Origin: Fodinibius sediminis
GTDB lineage: Bacteria; Bacteroidota; Rhodothermia; Balneolales; Balneolaceae
DNA: 64,000 nucleotides
Direction of reading: 5' to 3'
Assembly: GCF_900182555.1 (NCBI RefSeq)
Contig: NZ_FXTH01000002.1
Location: forward strand, 186,001 to 250,000
A program made the position numbers and the translations under genes. The notes beneath the pieces were generated by a model that searched no databases, was not told where the DNA came from, and saw only the letters and a list, made by a program, of their open reading frames with translations. Of the stretch, positions 9,431 to 18,870 are shown piece after piece (the stretch's first letter is position 1; each line of letters begins with the position of its first letter).

Positions 9431-9678
9431 TATTAAAAAATGCAATGCCTCCACATAACATAATTGAAGGTGCCTGCTGCTAATATAACACCTTGGCTTA
9501 CAATCGTTGGCGATATTCAAGTTCATTAGCAGAAAATAATTTCATGAAACAAAAGGCGCTCAACTTCATAAACCACGGAGTACAACGGGAGGAATAAAAA
9601 ACATATGAAAGACAGCGCTCTACTACCGCTTTGCGAGTGGTATTTTCGGCTCCGCTTTTTTTCTGCAACCATGATGCC

Positions 9679-10233
9679 ATGAACCTGCCAGGATCCAAAA
9701 TTAATCTGCTCATAACATCCATTATTGCACTTTTCATTCTTCAGGAAGTGCTGATTCCCCGTTATATAGCCGAACCCTATCCGGCCCTGAAAATGCCTCC
9801 CTTCCGTGGAAACACCATGAATGAAAATGGATTTTATGAGACAATAAATGTGGAGATTATAGTCACCTTTGGACCAGAAGATACTATGGTACTTACTCCG
9901 CGCGCATTTCTGTTCAATGCTCCGCCGAGTTTTCACTGGGCATTGCTGGGAAACTTCAAACCAACTGAAAAATCAACAGGCAAACAACCCTTTAAAAAGC
10001 TGGAATTCCTCCGCCCTGTCTTTCCCGGGTTTTTCATAAGCCGGGGCCGAAGCACGTATGATATACAGCAGCATTCCCAAACAGCCGACTGGCTTCGCAC
10101 ACAGGTCAAGGCTATAGCTCCTCATAGACAGCCCGAAAACGTTTCTTTTATATGGTACAGGGAGCAATATGATCCCGGAAGTTTATCCCAAAGCAACAGG
10201 GAAGTTGCAGGAACAACAACGATTCAGCTATAG
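9679..10233 (+). CDS. membrane-anchored extracytoplasmic protein, unknown function
   Basis: About 184 residues from an ATG at 9679. An upstream TTG at 9631 is possible. One N-terminal hydrophobic segment (INLLITSIIALFILQEVLIP, residues 8-27) should anchor it, with the remainder outside the cytoplasm. I recognise no catalytic motif. The stop codon lies one base before the start of the multi-pass membrane gene that follows, so the two should be translated together and may form a complex. Proteins of this size often accompany HTTM/DoxX-like membrane proteins, but I cannot name the family. Confidence 0.6.
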   Translation: MNLPGSKINLLITSIIALFILQEVLIPRYIAEPYPALKMPPFRGNTMNENGFYETINVEIIVTFGPEDTMVLTPRAFLFNAPPSFHWALLGNFKPTEKSTGKQPFKKLEFLRPVFPGFFISRGRSTYDIQQHSQTADWLRTQVKAIAPHRQPENVSFIWYREQYDPGSLSQSNREVAGTTTIQL

Positions 10234-10234
10234 T

Positions 10235-11348
10235 ATGCGCAATACAATTACATCCTGGTTTTCCAATTGGCCTTCTCCAAATACAGAGGCCCTGCGTAAG
10301 AATCTTCTCGTCTACCGAGTTATTTATGTACTATATATTTTTGTCGCAGTATTACCTCGTTTTTTGTGGATACCACACTATCCGGATACTTTCTTCCTGC
10401 CTAGAATAGGAATAACCTTCTTCTTCAGCGGCTTTCCGGGTATGGCCTTTTTTTATGGTTTGATTTTATTGCTGGTCTTGGCCCTGCTTATCGGCTATAA
10501 AACAGTGTATTCCTCTCTGGCCGTAGCTATGCTCCTCTTTATAGGAAATGCCTGGGCCTACTCCTTTGGCAAGATCAACCACGACATATTTTTAATCCTT
10601 GTACCCCTTGTACTGGCGCTTATGTACTGGAGGCAAGGATTTTCCACAGGTAAAAAAAACCAACCCTATGCCTGGCCCATTCCCGTCTTTGCGCTCATCA
10701 TTGGGGGGGGCAATGATGACGGCCGCACTGGCTAAAATTACAACTGGATGGCTGGATCCCTCCACTTCGGCGCTGGCGGGTCACATGATTAAAAGTTATT
10801 ACGTTCTTGAACATGAAACCGTTTTCGCTTCCTACCTGCTGTCGTTCAACAACTTTTACCTGTTTAAATTCCTGGATTACAGTACGCTGCTGCTGGAATG
10901 TGCTTTTATTTTCTGCGTATTTTCTCAGCGGTATTTCAGACTGGTATGTGCAACGGCCTGCCTGTTTCATTTCGGCGTTCAGCTGACAATGGAAATCTCA
11001 TTTACCCCCAACGTCATAGCCTACGCCTTTTTTGTTAACTGGGGTGTCCTCTATCGCATGGAACCACTAAAAAAAGGAGCCCAAAAGTTACAGTCTCTCT
11101 CCCATGAATTCGGTATCATGCATCTTGTCATTCTTACCCTGCCGATCTGGACTATGTATACACAGTTTCGCAACCCTTTCACCTTTGATCTTGGCCTGAG
11201 AATGTTTACCGGCGGCACCATAGCAGAGACGCTCATTATGCTGGCCGCCGTATATATCTCCCTGAAATATATACATCACCTGCTGCATGATGCCATTATA
11301 AACTCACGACTCCATCCATCCAAGAAAGAAGCCAAGTTATATAACTGA
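10235..11348 (+). CDS. multi-pass membrane protein (HTTM/DoxX-like), reading frame broken at a G8 tract
   Basis: The reading frame from ATG 10235 runs through four or five hydrophobic segments, then ends soon after a run of eight G at 10703-10710 (stop at 10733-10735). The adjacent frame continues seamlessly from the tract to 11348 with further membrane segments. With seven G the two halves join as ...ALIIGGAMMTAAL..., giving about 370 residues. The composite resembles HTTM (vitamin K-dependent carboxylase-like) or DoxX-type membrane proteins, though I cannot place it firmly. The break is either phase variation by slipped-strand mispairing, a real inactivating mutation, or a sequencing error. 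The gene follows the small anchored protein with a one-base gap. Confidence 0.7.
10703..10710 (+). repeat. poly-G tract (G8) at the frame break
   Basis: Eight consecutive G exactly where the membrane gene changes frame. Seven G would restore the full-length product. Such tracts are classic sites of slipped-strand phase variation and also of base-calling error. Confidence 0.85.
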
Positions 11349-11670
11349 GCTGTCATCTAAGCGCTTCCCGGAAGGCTTAAGGGCACTGCCGTAAAAGAAC
11401 AATGGACGTGATGGATAGGATGACCATGGCAGTCACACTCCCAGGTCTGAACAACCATGAAACAATAAGATGATAGATAGCCTATATCTCCCCGGATGGA
11501 CAAAGATCCAATCGACAAGCGATAACCGCCCTCATTCATTTTCTATAGAACGAGGGGGCGTGCATTTCTAATGGAGCAGGCCCAGGGTGGGATCTCCTTT
11601 CTCCTCCCCTCCATACACCGACCGGTCGGTCCTGTGAAGTCCTCACCCGATTTCCGAGTTCACAACCTCA
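11349..11670. other. convergent intergenic region with a 14-bp palindrome
   Basis: About 320 bases between the rightward membrane operon and the end of the leftward GDP-fucose operon. The only clear structure is the perfect palindrome ACCGACCGGTCGGT at 11617-11630. No T-run follows it on either strand, so it is not an obvious intrinsic terminator. It resembles TetR-family operators, but no such gene is nearby. Confidence 0.5.
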
Positions 11671-12696
11671 CTACACCCAATACAGTTCACTTGTCACCTG
11701 ATTGGTTTGCAACAGGTATTTCAGCTGTTTAAGCCGGGTATAGGGTCTGGCTTCAAATATCTCCGGCTCCATATCAATCTTGTTAAAAATCTCGTAAAGC
11801 TCCTTCGCTCCATCCTCCGCGGTATACGCACAGGAAAAGCCGGGAAGTTCACTATTAATTTTATCAAAGGATACACGGTAACTTCTGTTATCTCCCCCGT
11901 TTGATCCGAAGGTCGTTTTACAGCCCGGAAAAGCTTCGCCGACGATTTCAGCAATTTCCCTGACTCTGAAGTTTTCTCTTGTATCCCCCACATTGAAGAC
12001 CTGGTTGTGCACCGCTTCCCTCGGGGCCTCCAGCACGCATCCAAAAGCCTTGCTGATGTCTTTGATATGCACAAGCGGGCGCCACGGCATGCCATCACTG
12101 GTCATTTCAATGACGCCCGTCGTCCATGCCAGACCTGATAAATTGTTCAATACGATATCGAAACGCATTCTGGGTGAAGGTCCATAGGCTGTGGCGTTCC
12201 TCATGAACGTGGGTGAAAAATCATCGTCCGCCAACTTGCTGACGTCTCGTTCTACTCTCGTCTTACATTCGGCATAGGCCGTCTGTGGGTTGACCTCTGA
12301 CGCTTCTGTCTTATAGCTGTCGTTCCCCTCTCCATAGACGCTGCATGAGGAGGCATATATAAATTTTTGGATCCCCATATCCTTGCAAAGCTTGGCCAGC
12401 TGCACACTTCCCATGTGATTTATCTTAAAGGTAATTTCAGGATTCAGCTTTCCAAGTGGGTCATTGGAAAGTTCCGCCAGGTGAACCACCGCATCAAAAC
12501 CTTCGAGATCCTTCGGGACGATGTTCCTCAAATCTTTATGAATATAGGATGGGTATACCATCTCGCCGTTGTTAAAAAGCCATCCCCCCCGGTAAAATCC
12601 AGTATCAAGCCCCGTCACCTCGTGACCCCTGCTCAGTAAATATGGTCCCAGAACTGACCCTATATATCCATCTGTACCCGTTACAAGAACTTTCAT
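11671..12696 (-). CDS. NAD-dependent epimerase/dehydratase (extended SDR)
   Basis: A 341-residue extended SDR. The NAD motif is VLVTGTDGYIGSVLGPYL, the catalytic triad region YASSCSVYGEG with YAECKTR (YxxxK), and the substrate segment MRNATAYGPSPRMRFDIVLN. I start at 12696, which has GAGGAGAG six bases upstream. The ATG at 12702 abuts that site. Members of this subgroup are common in O-antigen loci and act on NDP-sugars as epimerase, reductase or dehydratase, and the specific reaction cannot be read. It is the last gene of the fcl-gmd-dehydrogenase unit. Confidence 0.85.
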   Translation of the reverse strand: MKVLVTGTDGYIGSVLGPYLLSRGHEVTGLDTGFYRGGWLFNNGEMVYPSYIHKDLRNIVPKDLEGFDAVVHLAELSNDPLGKLNPEITFKINHMGSVQLAKLCKDMGIQKFIYASSCSVYGEGNDSYKTEASEVNPQTAYAECKTRVERDVSKLADDDFSPTFMRNATAYGPSPRMRFDIVLNNLSGLAWTTGVIEMTSDGMPWRPLVHIKDISKAFGCVLEAPREAVHNQVFNVGDTRENFRVREIAEIVGEAFPGCKTTFGSNGGDNRSYRVSFDKINSELPGFSCAYTAEDGAKELYEIFNKIDMEPEIFEARPYTRLKQLKYLLQTNQVTSELYWV

Positions 12697-12729
12697 AATC
12701 ATCTCTCCTCAGTTTATTTTATCTCTTGT

Positions 12730-14130
12730 TTATGCTTTCCAAATTTGATTTTTTCCCCTTGCCTTCACCTGCTTCATAGCATTTCTTGTATCAATAATAA
12801 TATCGTTCCAGTCTGCAAGCTCCTGGTAATTAATGTCGGAATGGTTTGTAGCGATAATAACAGCATCAAAAGAGGAAATGGTATCCCTGTTCCATGACAC
12901 CGTCTGTAAACCCGCCCATTGGCCATGCTCTCTCGTCTCCCATATTTCAGGAATATAGTGGTCGTAATAGGATACGTTTGCCCCATATCCCTTGAGCAAA
13001 TCCATAAGTTTAAAAGTGGGTGATTCCCTCAGATCGTCTACATCGGGTTTATAAGCTAAACCTACAATTAAAATGCGGCTGTCGTTCAAGGCTTTCTCAT
13101 GAGCATTCAATGCCATGATTGTCCTGTCAATAACATAGCGCGGCATGCTGGTGTTAATTTCGCCCGCCAGTTCAATAAATCGAGTATGCTGATCATATTC
13201 CCGGGCTTTCCACGTCAGATAGAAAGGATCAATCGGGATACAGTGCCCTCCCAGGCCGGGTCCAGGCGTAAATTTCATAAAACCAAAGGGCTTGGTATCT
13301 GCTGCATCAAGAACTTCATGAACATCAATGCCCATCTCCTGAAAAACAACTTTCAGTTCATTAACCAATGCGATATTAACCGATCGGAAAATATTTTCAG
13401 TGAGCTTAACAGCCTCAGCCGTTCTGTTATTAGAAACAGGTACGGTTTCCACCACGATGGTATCATACAGGGCCCGGGCAGCTGCCAGGGCTTCTGGTTC
13501 ATTGGCACCGACCACCTTGGGAATTTTTGAGGTGTTGAATGTAGCATTTCCAGGATCTTCCCGCTCCGGACTGTAGGCAACAAAAAAATCTTCTCCCGTT
13601 TTAAGTCCCGAGACCTCTTCAAGGATGGGGACGATCAATTCATCGGTGGTACCCGGATAGGATGTTGACTCCAGAATGATGAGCTGACCTTTCCGAAGAT
13701 GTTCAGCTACCGTATGTGCTGTTTGCTCAACATACTGCATATCCGGTTCCCGATAGGTATTCAGCGGCGTTGGTACACACATGATGACAGCATCAGCTTG
13801 AGCAAGACCGGAAAAATCCTGTGTTGCCCTGCATCGACCAGAAGCCGCCAGTTTCTCCATCATCGTAAACCCGAGATGCTTGATATAGGGACGTCCGCTG
13901 GCAAGCTTCTCAATCTTGTCCGGGTCCACATCGAAACCAACCACTGGAAATCCGGCCTCATGAAAAGTCCACAGGAGGGGCAGTCCCACATATCCCAGCC
14001 CGATGATGCCTACCCGGGCGCTTCTGTTTTGTATCCGGTGGATAAGCTTGTCCTTTATCCCGGCAGCCCCCTCTTTCCCCGATACCTTGGTATCATTGGA
14101 TATATTTTGAAATCTTGGCAAAATCTTCAT
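12730..14130 (-). CDS. UDP-N-acetylhexosamine 6-dehydrogenase (WbpA/WecC type)
   Basis: A 466-residue nucleotide-sugar dehydrogenase that oxidises C6 of a UDP-HexNAc twice with NAD to give a uronic acid. The N-terminal NAD fold is [17 protein letters not shown]. The central segment [17 protein letters not shown] is followed by the catalytic cysteine in [17 protein letters not shown]. The C-terminal UDP-binding domain starts [16 protein letters not shown]. The [17 protein letters not shown] form favours the WbpA-like (UDP-GlcNAc) branch over UDP-glucose dehydrogenase. An N-terminal extension of about 35 residues precedes the fold. The start overlaps the end of gmd by 38 bases, which suggests coupled translation. 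Confidence 0.9.
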   Translation of the reverse strand: MKILPRFQNISNDTKVSGKEGAAGIKDKLIHRIQNRSARVGIIGLGYVGLPLLWTFHEAGFPVVGFDVDPDKIEKLASGRPYIKHLGFTMMEKLAASGRCRATQDFSGLAQADAVIMCVPTPLNTYREPDMQYVEQTAHTVAEHLRKGQLIILESTSYPGTTDELIVPILEEVSGLKTGEDFFVAYSPEREDPGNATFNTSKIPKVVGANEPEALAAARALYDTIVVETVPVSNNRTAEAVKLTENIFRSVNIALVNELKVVFQEMGIDVHEVLDAADTKPFGFMKFTPGPGLGGHCIPIDPFYLTWKAREYDQHTRFIELAGEINTSMPRYVIDRTIMALNAHEKALNDSRILIVGLAYKPDVDDLRESPTFKLMDLLKGYGANVSYYDHYIPEIWETREHGQWAGLQTVSWNRDTISSFDAVIIATNHSDINYQELADWNDIIIDTRNAMKQVKARGKNQIWKA

Positions 14131-15187
14131 TGTTGTCTATGACCAAATTTATTTTATCCTGATCTTCCTCGATCATCTCGGCGACCAACTCATCAAATGT
14201 ATATTTGGGATACCACCCGAGCTGCTCGTGGGCCTTGGTAGCATCCCCGATCAACAGATCCACCTCGGTGGGGCGAAAGTAACGGGGATCGATCTCAATA
14301 ACGGTATCCCCGGTATCGGCATTGATCCCCTTCTCATCAATGCCCTCACCGATCCATTCGAGCCTGATTCCCGCATGGCGGAACGCTCGTTCACAAAATT
14401 CACGCACGCTGTGCGTCTCACCCGTGGCGAGTACATAGTCCTCGGGATCCTCCTGCTGCAGCATCAGATACATCCCCTCGATATAATCTTTGGCATGGCC
14501 CCAGTCTCGCTGGGCTTCAAGGTTACCCAGGTATGTTTTATCCTGTACCCCGGCCGCTATGCGCACAGCTGCCCGAGTGATTTTCCGTGTAACAAATGTC
14601 TCCCCGCGTACAGGTGATTCGTGGTTGAACAAAATTCCGTTCACGGCATACATGTCGTAGGCTTCTCGGTAGTTTACAACAATCCAATAGGCATATAGTT
14701 TTGATGCCGCATAGGGAGAGCGGGGATAGAAAGGCGTTTTCTCACTTTGTGGGACTTCCTGGACTTTTCCAAAAAGCTCGCTCGTCGAGGCCTGGTAAAA
14801 TTTGGTCTTCTGTGTTAAATCCAATATTCGAATGGCTTCAAGCAGCCGAAGAACCCCCAGGGCATCGCTGTTTGCGGTATATTCAGGGGCATCAAATGAT
14901 ACCTGCACATGACTTTGGGCCCCCAAATTATAGATTTCGTCCGGCTGTACATCCTGTATTATTCGTATCAGATTGGTGGAGTCGGTTAAATCACCGTAGT
15001 GTAAATGAAAAGGTAACCCCCGGGTGTGCGGATCCTGATATATGTGATCAATCCTGCCGGTATTAAAGGAACTGGATCGCCGCTTGATACCATGAACTTC
15101 ATAGCCCTTGTGCAGCAGGAATTCAGCCAGGTAAGAGCCATCTTGTCCCGTTACACCTGTAATTAATGCCACTTTCTTCTCTTTCAA
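14093..15187 (-). CDS. gmd: GDP-mannose 4,6-dehydratase
   Basis: Converts GDP-mannose to GDP-4-keto-6-deoxymannose, the precursor of GDP-L-fucose. The 364-residue length fits Gmd. The NAD site is [19 protein letters not shown]. The family hallmarks [17 protein letters not shown], the [15 protein letters not shown]-type substrate loop (here AQSHVQVSF), [16 protein letters not shown] and the catalytic [11 protein letters not shown] are all present. The start is TTG at 15187, with AGAGG about eight bases upstream and no in-frame ATG before the fold. It lies downstream of fcl (57-base gap) and overlaps the UDP-sugar dehydrogenase. Confidence 0.97.
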   Translation of the reverse strand: MKEKKVALITGVTGQDGSYLAEFLLHKGYEVHGIKRRSSSFNTGRIDHIYQDPHTRGLPFHLHYGDLTDSTNLIRIIQDVQPDEIYNLGAQSHVQVSFDAPEYTANSDALGVLRLLEAIRILDLTQKTKFYQASTSELFGKVQEVPQSEKTPFYPRSPYAASKLYAYWIVVNYREAYDMYAVNGILFNHESPVRGETFVTRKITRAAVRIAAGVQDKTYLGNLEAQRDWGHAKDYIEGMYLMLQQEDPEDYVLATGETHSVREFCERAFRHAGIRLEWIGEGIDEKGINADTGDTVIEIDPRYFRPTEVDLLIGDATKAHEQLGWYPKYTFDELVAEMIEEDQDKINLVIDNNEDFAKISKYIQ

Positions 15188-15244
15188 AATAACCTCTAAT
15201 TTATCTATGTTTGAATTTACAAAGCACTGGCAGCCTGCTCTATG

Positions 15245-16192
15245 CTATATCGTTACTTCCTTCAATGCATTTCTGTGGTTAATAAACCAGCGATAGGTTC
15301 GTTCAAGCCCGGTCTTAAGATCTGTTCTATGGTGCCAGCCTTCCGAATGGATCTTTGAAACATCCAGTAGTTTACGGGGTGTGCCATCTGGTTTGCTTTT
15401 ATCCCATACTATATCGCCCTGGTGCCCGGTAATCTGTTGAACAATTTTGGCCAGCTTCTTTATGGACAGGTCCTCGCCCGTCCCGATATTGTACATGCTA
15501 TCCCCTAGCCGGTTTTCATAGGCAAACAAGACAGCCTCTGCCAAATCCTGTACGAACAAAAACTCTCTCCGCGGGCGGCCGGTGCCCCAAAGCCTGACCG
15601 GTTGATGCCCGTTCTCACTGGCCTCGTGAAACTTTCGAATCATGGCTGGAACCACATGCGAGGTTTCAAGGTCAAAATTATCTCTGGGCCCGTATAAGTT
15701 TGTGGGCATCAGGGTGAAATAGTTTCGACCATACTGTTTGCCTAAAGCTTCACACAGCTTTAGCCCGGCAATCTTGGCCACAGCATACCATTGGTTGGTT
15801 GGTTCAAGCGCACCAGTTAACAAATATTCTTCCTTGAGAGGCTGGGAAGCATTCCTGGGATAGATGCATGAGCTGCCTAAAAACACCAATTGCTCAACAT
15901 CATTCTCATGGGCCGCATTGATTACATTATTCTGTATTGCCAGGTTATCGTACAGAAACTGGTATGGGTATTGATCGTTGGCCAGAATGCCACCCACGCG
16001 GGCTGCAGCCAGAATAATGGCCTGAGGCTGCTCTGCTGTTATGAATGATACCACCTCCTGCTGATTTCGAAGATCCAGTTCGCTGCTTGTTCGCGTTATA
16101 ATATTGGAATAGCCCCTTCTCTGAAAAACATCAAGCACCGTCGATCCTACCAGTCCCCCGTGACCAGCTATATATATTTTATCCTCTTTCAT
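15245..16192 (-). CDS. fcl: GDP-L-fucose synthase
   Basis: Epimerises C3 and C5 of GDP-4-keto-6-deoxymannose and reduces C4 with NADPH to give GDP-L-fucose, completing the pathway begun by gmd. The 315-residue protein starts IYIAGHGGLVGSTVLDVFQR. It has AAARVGGILANDQYPYQFLY, the SSCIYPRNASQPLKEEYLL segment with the active Cys and Ser, and the catalytic YAVAKIAGLKLCE, all diagnostic. It is the first gene of a four-gene leftward unit. A sigma-54-type promoter motif lies 55-75 bases upstream. Confidence 0.97.
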   Translation of the reverse strand: MKEDKIYIAGHGGLVGSTVLDVFQRRGYSNIITRTSSELDLRNQQEVVSFITAEQPQAIILAAARVGGILANDQYPYQFLYDNLAIQNNVINAAHENDVEQLVFLGSSCIYPRNASQPLKEEYLLTGALEPTNQWYAVAKIAGLKLCEALGKQYGRNYFTLMPTNLYGPRDNFDLETSHVVPAMIRKFHEASENGHQPVRLWGTGRPRREFLFVQDLAEAVLFAYENRLGDSMYNIGTGEDLSIKKLAKIVQQITGHQGDIVWDKSKPDGTPRKLLDVSKIHSEGWHHRTDLKTGLERTYRWFINHRNALKEVTI

Positions 16193-16246
16193 ATGATAGA
16201 TGTATGGATGTCAAAAACCATGTTGACAATATGTAGTACATCCTAT

Positions 16247-16266
16247 GGTCACAACAATTATGCCAA
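16247..16266 (-). promoter_or_regulatory. candidate sigma-54 promoter for the fcl-gmd operon
   Basis: Minus strand TTGGCATAATTGTTGTGACC. The first 19 bases differ at only two positions from the rightward motif at 24398 (TTGGCATATTTGTTGTGACG over 20 bases). GG-to-GT spacing is correct for -24/-12. The predicted start point is near 16240, about 48 bases before the fcl start codon. Confidence 0.65.
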
Positions 16267-16300
16267 CTCCATCACGTCCCTTTTCAATAGGTGCAGTGCC

Positions 16301-16330
16301 ACTCTTCCGCTCTACCAGCTGATCCGGGCA
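16301..16330 (-). other. possible tRNA-derived fragment
   Basis: The minus strand contains CAGCTGGTAGAGCGGAAGA preceded by GCCCGGAT, closely resembling the 5' half of many bacterial tRNAs. No cloverleaf can be completed: the anticodon stem, T-arm (GGTTCGA) and a matching acceptor 3' strand are missing. It is either a tRNA remnant left by integration or chance. Confidence 0.3.
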
Positions 16331-16573
16331 ATGATTGGAGAGTAATTATTATATACCGTTCCCGGGGATGGGCAAAAATGTTACGTCTCTTCACTGCTGC
16401 TTGCTCGTCCCCGCACGGAAAAAATAATAACCGGATCCTGAAGCCGGCCTTCCCCTGTGGCCCACCCCTGCCGATATACGTCGATATTTTTACAACTGTT
16501 TTGTATTTTAGATTGCATTAATGATCAATGCTCAAAAGGGATTCCCAGCGAATCTAAGCTAACAAACCAATTG

Positions 16574-17908
16574 ATGAAGAAAGTTGCTTTTAAAACCCTT
16601 GGCTGCAAGCTGAACTACTCGGAGACCATGGCCATTCAGCGTGACTTTGAACAGGCCGACTACCGCGTTACAGATTTCGACACACAGGCTGATATCTATA
16701 TTATCAATACCTGCTCGGTAACGCAGAGCGCCAACAGCACCTGCCGCAAAACCGTTCGAAGAGCCCTGCGCAGAAATCCTGAAGCCTTTGTGGCTGTCAT
16801 CGGTTGTTATGCTCAGCTTGAACCCGGCGAAATTGCTGAAATTGACGGTGTGGATGCCGTTCTTGGTGCACAGAACAAGTTTAATCTCCTTGAACTTTTC
16901 GACGATTTCAGCAAGCGGTCAGAACCCATGGTCTACAACGCCGATGTCAACGAAGCCGTTGACTTTCACAACGCTTTTTCGGCCGACGATCGTACCCGGG
17001 CCTTTCTGAAGGTCCAGGACGGGTGCAGCTACAGCTGCTCGTTTTGTACAATACCCATGGCCAGGGGGGAGAGCCGCAGTCCCGGTATAGCATCTGTGGT
17101 AGAGAATGCGGAGCTCCTGGTGGAGGAAGGATTCAAAGAAATCGTTGTCACCGGCGTTAATGCCGGTGATTTCGGCCGGGGGCGGGATGAGGATTTCTTT
17201 ATGCTGCTCCAGGAACTGGATGAGGTGGATGGTCTGGAACGTATCCGGTTTTCGTCGGTTGAACCAAACCTTATGCATGAGGAACTCATTCACTATACAG
17301 CCGAATCTAAAAAGATCCAGCCCCATTTTCATATGCCCCTGCAAAGCGGAAGTGACCAGATGCTGGGTCTTATGAGACGCCGGTACCAATCCGGACTATA
17401 TCGTGAGCGGGTAGAACTGATAAAAAAGCTGATGCCTGATGCTGCAATCGGTGTTGACGTCATTACGGGACATCCGGGGGAAACGGAAGAGCTTTTCCGG
17501 GAATCCTATGATTTTATTGACGCTCTTCCGGTCTCTTATCTCCACGTTTTTACCTATTCCGAGCGACCAAACACACACGCTCTTACGATCCAGCCCAGCA
17601 TTCAGGACAGTATTCGCAAAGCGCGTACGCACAAGCTTCGCCGGCTGTCCAAGAAAAAGCGGTTCGCCTTTGATACCTCCTTTGCTGGGAGTGTCCGCCC
17701 GGTCCTTTTTGAGGGGGCCGACCATAATGGCGCCATGCTTGGATGGACCGATAATTACGTTCGCGTAGGCATCCCCTACAACCCTCATTATGAAAATAAA
17801 ATTCTCCCTGTCCAGCTCGGGGCACGTACCAGAGAAGGGTACCTGATTGGGGAATTAACTCCCGAAGCCAAGGAAGAGCAGCAGGTTATCGCAGAACTTA
17901 CAGCTTAA
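16574..17908 (+). CDS. mtaB: tRNA N6-threonylcarbamoyladenosine (t6A37) methylthiotransferase
   Basis: A radical-SAM methylthiotransferase that converts t6A37 to ms2t6A in ANN-reading tRNAs. About 444 residues from ATG 16574. The UPF0004 domain is marked by FKTLGCKLNYSET, a second Cys in INTCSVTQSA and a third in VIGCYAQ, which together bind one [4Fe-4S] cluster. The radical-SAM motif is CSYSCSFCTIP near residue 150. EPNLMHEELI and MPLQSGSDQMLGLMRRRY are typical of the MiaB/MtaB group, and a TRAM-like C-terminus follows. The C-x-N-x-S start (KLNYSE) favours MtaB over MiaB. It is followed nine bases later by the uracil-DNA glycosylase gene. Confidence 0.93.
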   Translation: MKKVAFKTLGCKLNYSETMAIQRDFEQADYRVTDFDTQADIYIINTCSVTQSANSTCRKTVRRALRRNPEAFVAVIGCYAQLEPGEIAEIDGVDAVLGAQNKFNLLELFDDFSKRSEPMVYNADVNEAVDFHNAFSADDRTRAFLKVQDGCSYSCSFCTIPMARGESRSPGIASVVENAELLVEEGFKEIVVTGVNAGDFGRGRDEDFFMLLQELDEVDGLERIRFSSVEPNLMHEELIHYTAESKKIQPHFHMPLQSGSDQMLGLMRRRYQSGLYRERVELIKKLMPDAAIGVDVITGHPGETEELFRESYDFIDALPVSYLHVFTYSERPNTHALTIQPSIQDSIRKARTHKLRRLSKKKRFAFDTSFAGSVRPVLFEGADHNGAMLGWTDNYVRVGIPYNPHYENKILPVQLGARTREGYLIGELTPEAKEEQQVIAELTA

Positions 17909-17916
17909 CGATCCCG

Positions 17917-18732
17917 ATGGATAATTCTGAACAATCTCCCCGGAAACTCATTGATGACATCATCCATTTTATCAGCCAGGAACGCAGCCTCTACGGCGAT
18001 TTCATGGTAAATGAAACTAATGCTGCAGCTGAAGAGGAGGCTTCTGTCACTGATGATTCCTCATCCTCCTCCCCTGTTCGCACTCCCGAAGCAAAATCAT
18101 CCGATCCGCCGGATAAAGACTCCGCCGGCAAAGCAGCAGACAATATCTATGACCAAATCAACCAATGTAATACCCTTGAAGAGCTGGAGGCACTCTGTCG
18201 AAAGGCCGATGTACTTCGTACCGACTTACAGGGAACTCAGCTCGTTTTTGGGGTCGGCAATCCCAAGGCTGACCTTATGCTCATTGGCGAAGCGCCTGGC
18301 GCCGAGGAAGATAAGCAGGGCGAACCTTTTGTGGGCAGAGCGGGACAACTGCTTGATAAAATTCTTGCAGCGATCAACTTTAAACGAGACGAAGTCTATA
18401 TTGCCAATATTCTGAAACATCGGCCACCGAAAAATCGAAACCCCAAGCCGGAGGAGCGGGAGCGCAGCCTGCCTTTTTTACTGCGCCAGATCGATTTGGT
18501 AAATCCCAAGCTTATTTTATCGCTTGGCAAAGTTTCAGCCCAGACGCTGCTCGATAAAAACCTGTCGCTTTCAAAAATGAGGGGAAAATTTCACCCTTTC
18601 CGTGATAAATATGAGCTGCTGGCAACCTATCACCCTGCAGCTCTGCTTCGCCACTCCAAGTGGAAGCGCCCCACCTGGAAGGATGTTCAGCGGCTCCGCA
18701 AACGCTATGATGAACTCGGCGGTAAGCCTTAA
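17917..18732 (+). CDS. uracil-DNA glycosylase, family-4-like, lacking most Fe-S cysteines
   Basis: A 271-residue protein with the family 4 glycosylase core. [21 protein letters not shown] is motif 1, [17 protein letters not shown] the central loop and [14 protein letters not shown] motif 2, with the DNA-intercalating HPAxLLR. It should remove uracil from DNA and start base-excision repair. In canonical family 4 enzymes four cysteines bind [4Fe-4S]. Here the expected KCRPP is KHRPP, the later Cys is Ser (RSLPFL), and the first pair is reduced to one Cys ([10 protein letters not shown]). The first 80 residues are an acidic Ser/Pro-rich, probably disordered extension. It follows mtaB by nine bases. 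Confidence 0.85.
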   Translation: MDNSEQSPRKLIDDIIHFISQERSLYGDFMVNETNAAAEEEASVTDDSSSSSPVRTPEAKSSDPPDKDSAGKAADNIYDQINQCNTLEELEALCRKADVLRTDLQGTQLVFGVGNPKADLMLIGEAPGAEEDKQGEPFVGRAGQLLDKILAAINFKRDEVYIANILKHRPPKNRNPKPEERERSLPFLLRQIDLVNPKLILSLGKVSAQTLLDKNLSLSKMRGKFHPFRDKYELLATYHPAALLRHSKWKRPTWKDVQRLRKRYDELGGKP

Positions 18733-18870
18733 TTTTTTCTATTTGCGTCGGGATTTTTACTTCGTTTAAAGCCGTGCATTTGTTATACTTTATGATCCCA
18801 TAATCGTTCTAAAGTTTGGGCCATGAAAAGTACTACTCATCCTTTTTGCTAATCAGATTTTCTTGTTTAA

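Larger units (their letters stand above)
8945..9678. other. divergent intergenic region with two back-to-back sigma-54-like promoters
   Basis: About 730 AT-rich bases between the methyltransferase and the membrane operon. Two almost identical -24/-12 motifs point outward (9049-9066 minus, 9414-9430 plus). No credible gene was found. The short reading frames here lack ribosome sites and homology. Confidence 0.65.
16193..16573. other. intergenic region dividing polysaccharide locus from mtaB
   Basis: About 380 bases between divergent fcl and mtaB. It contains a strong leftward -24/-12 motif (16247-16266) and, further upstream, a fragment resembling a tRNA D-arm (16301-16330 minus). No gene was found. 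The reading frame extending mtaB upstream to 16457 lacks support. Confidence 0.55.

Noticed and set aside
16457-16573. Upstream extension of mtaB by 39 codons
   Set aside because: The extension is unlike any MtaB N-terminus. The fold begins right after the ATG at 16574.
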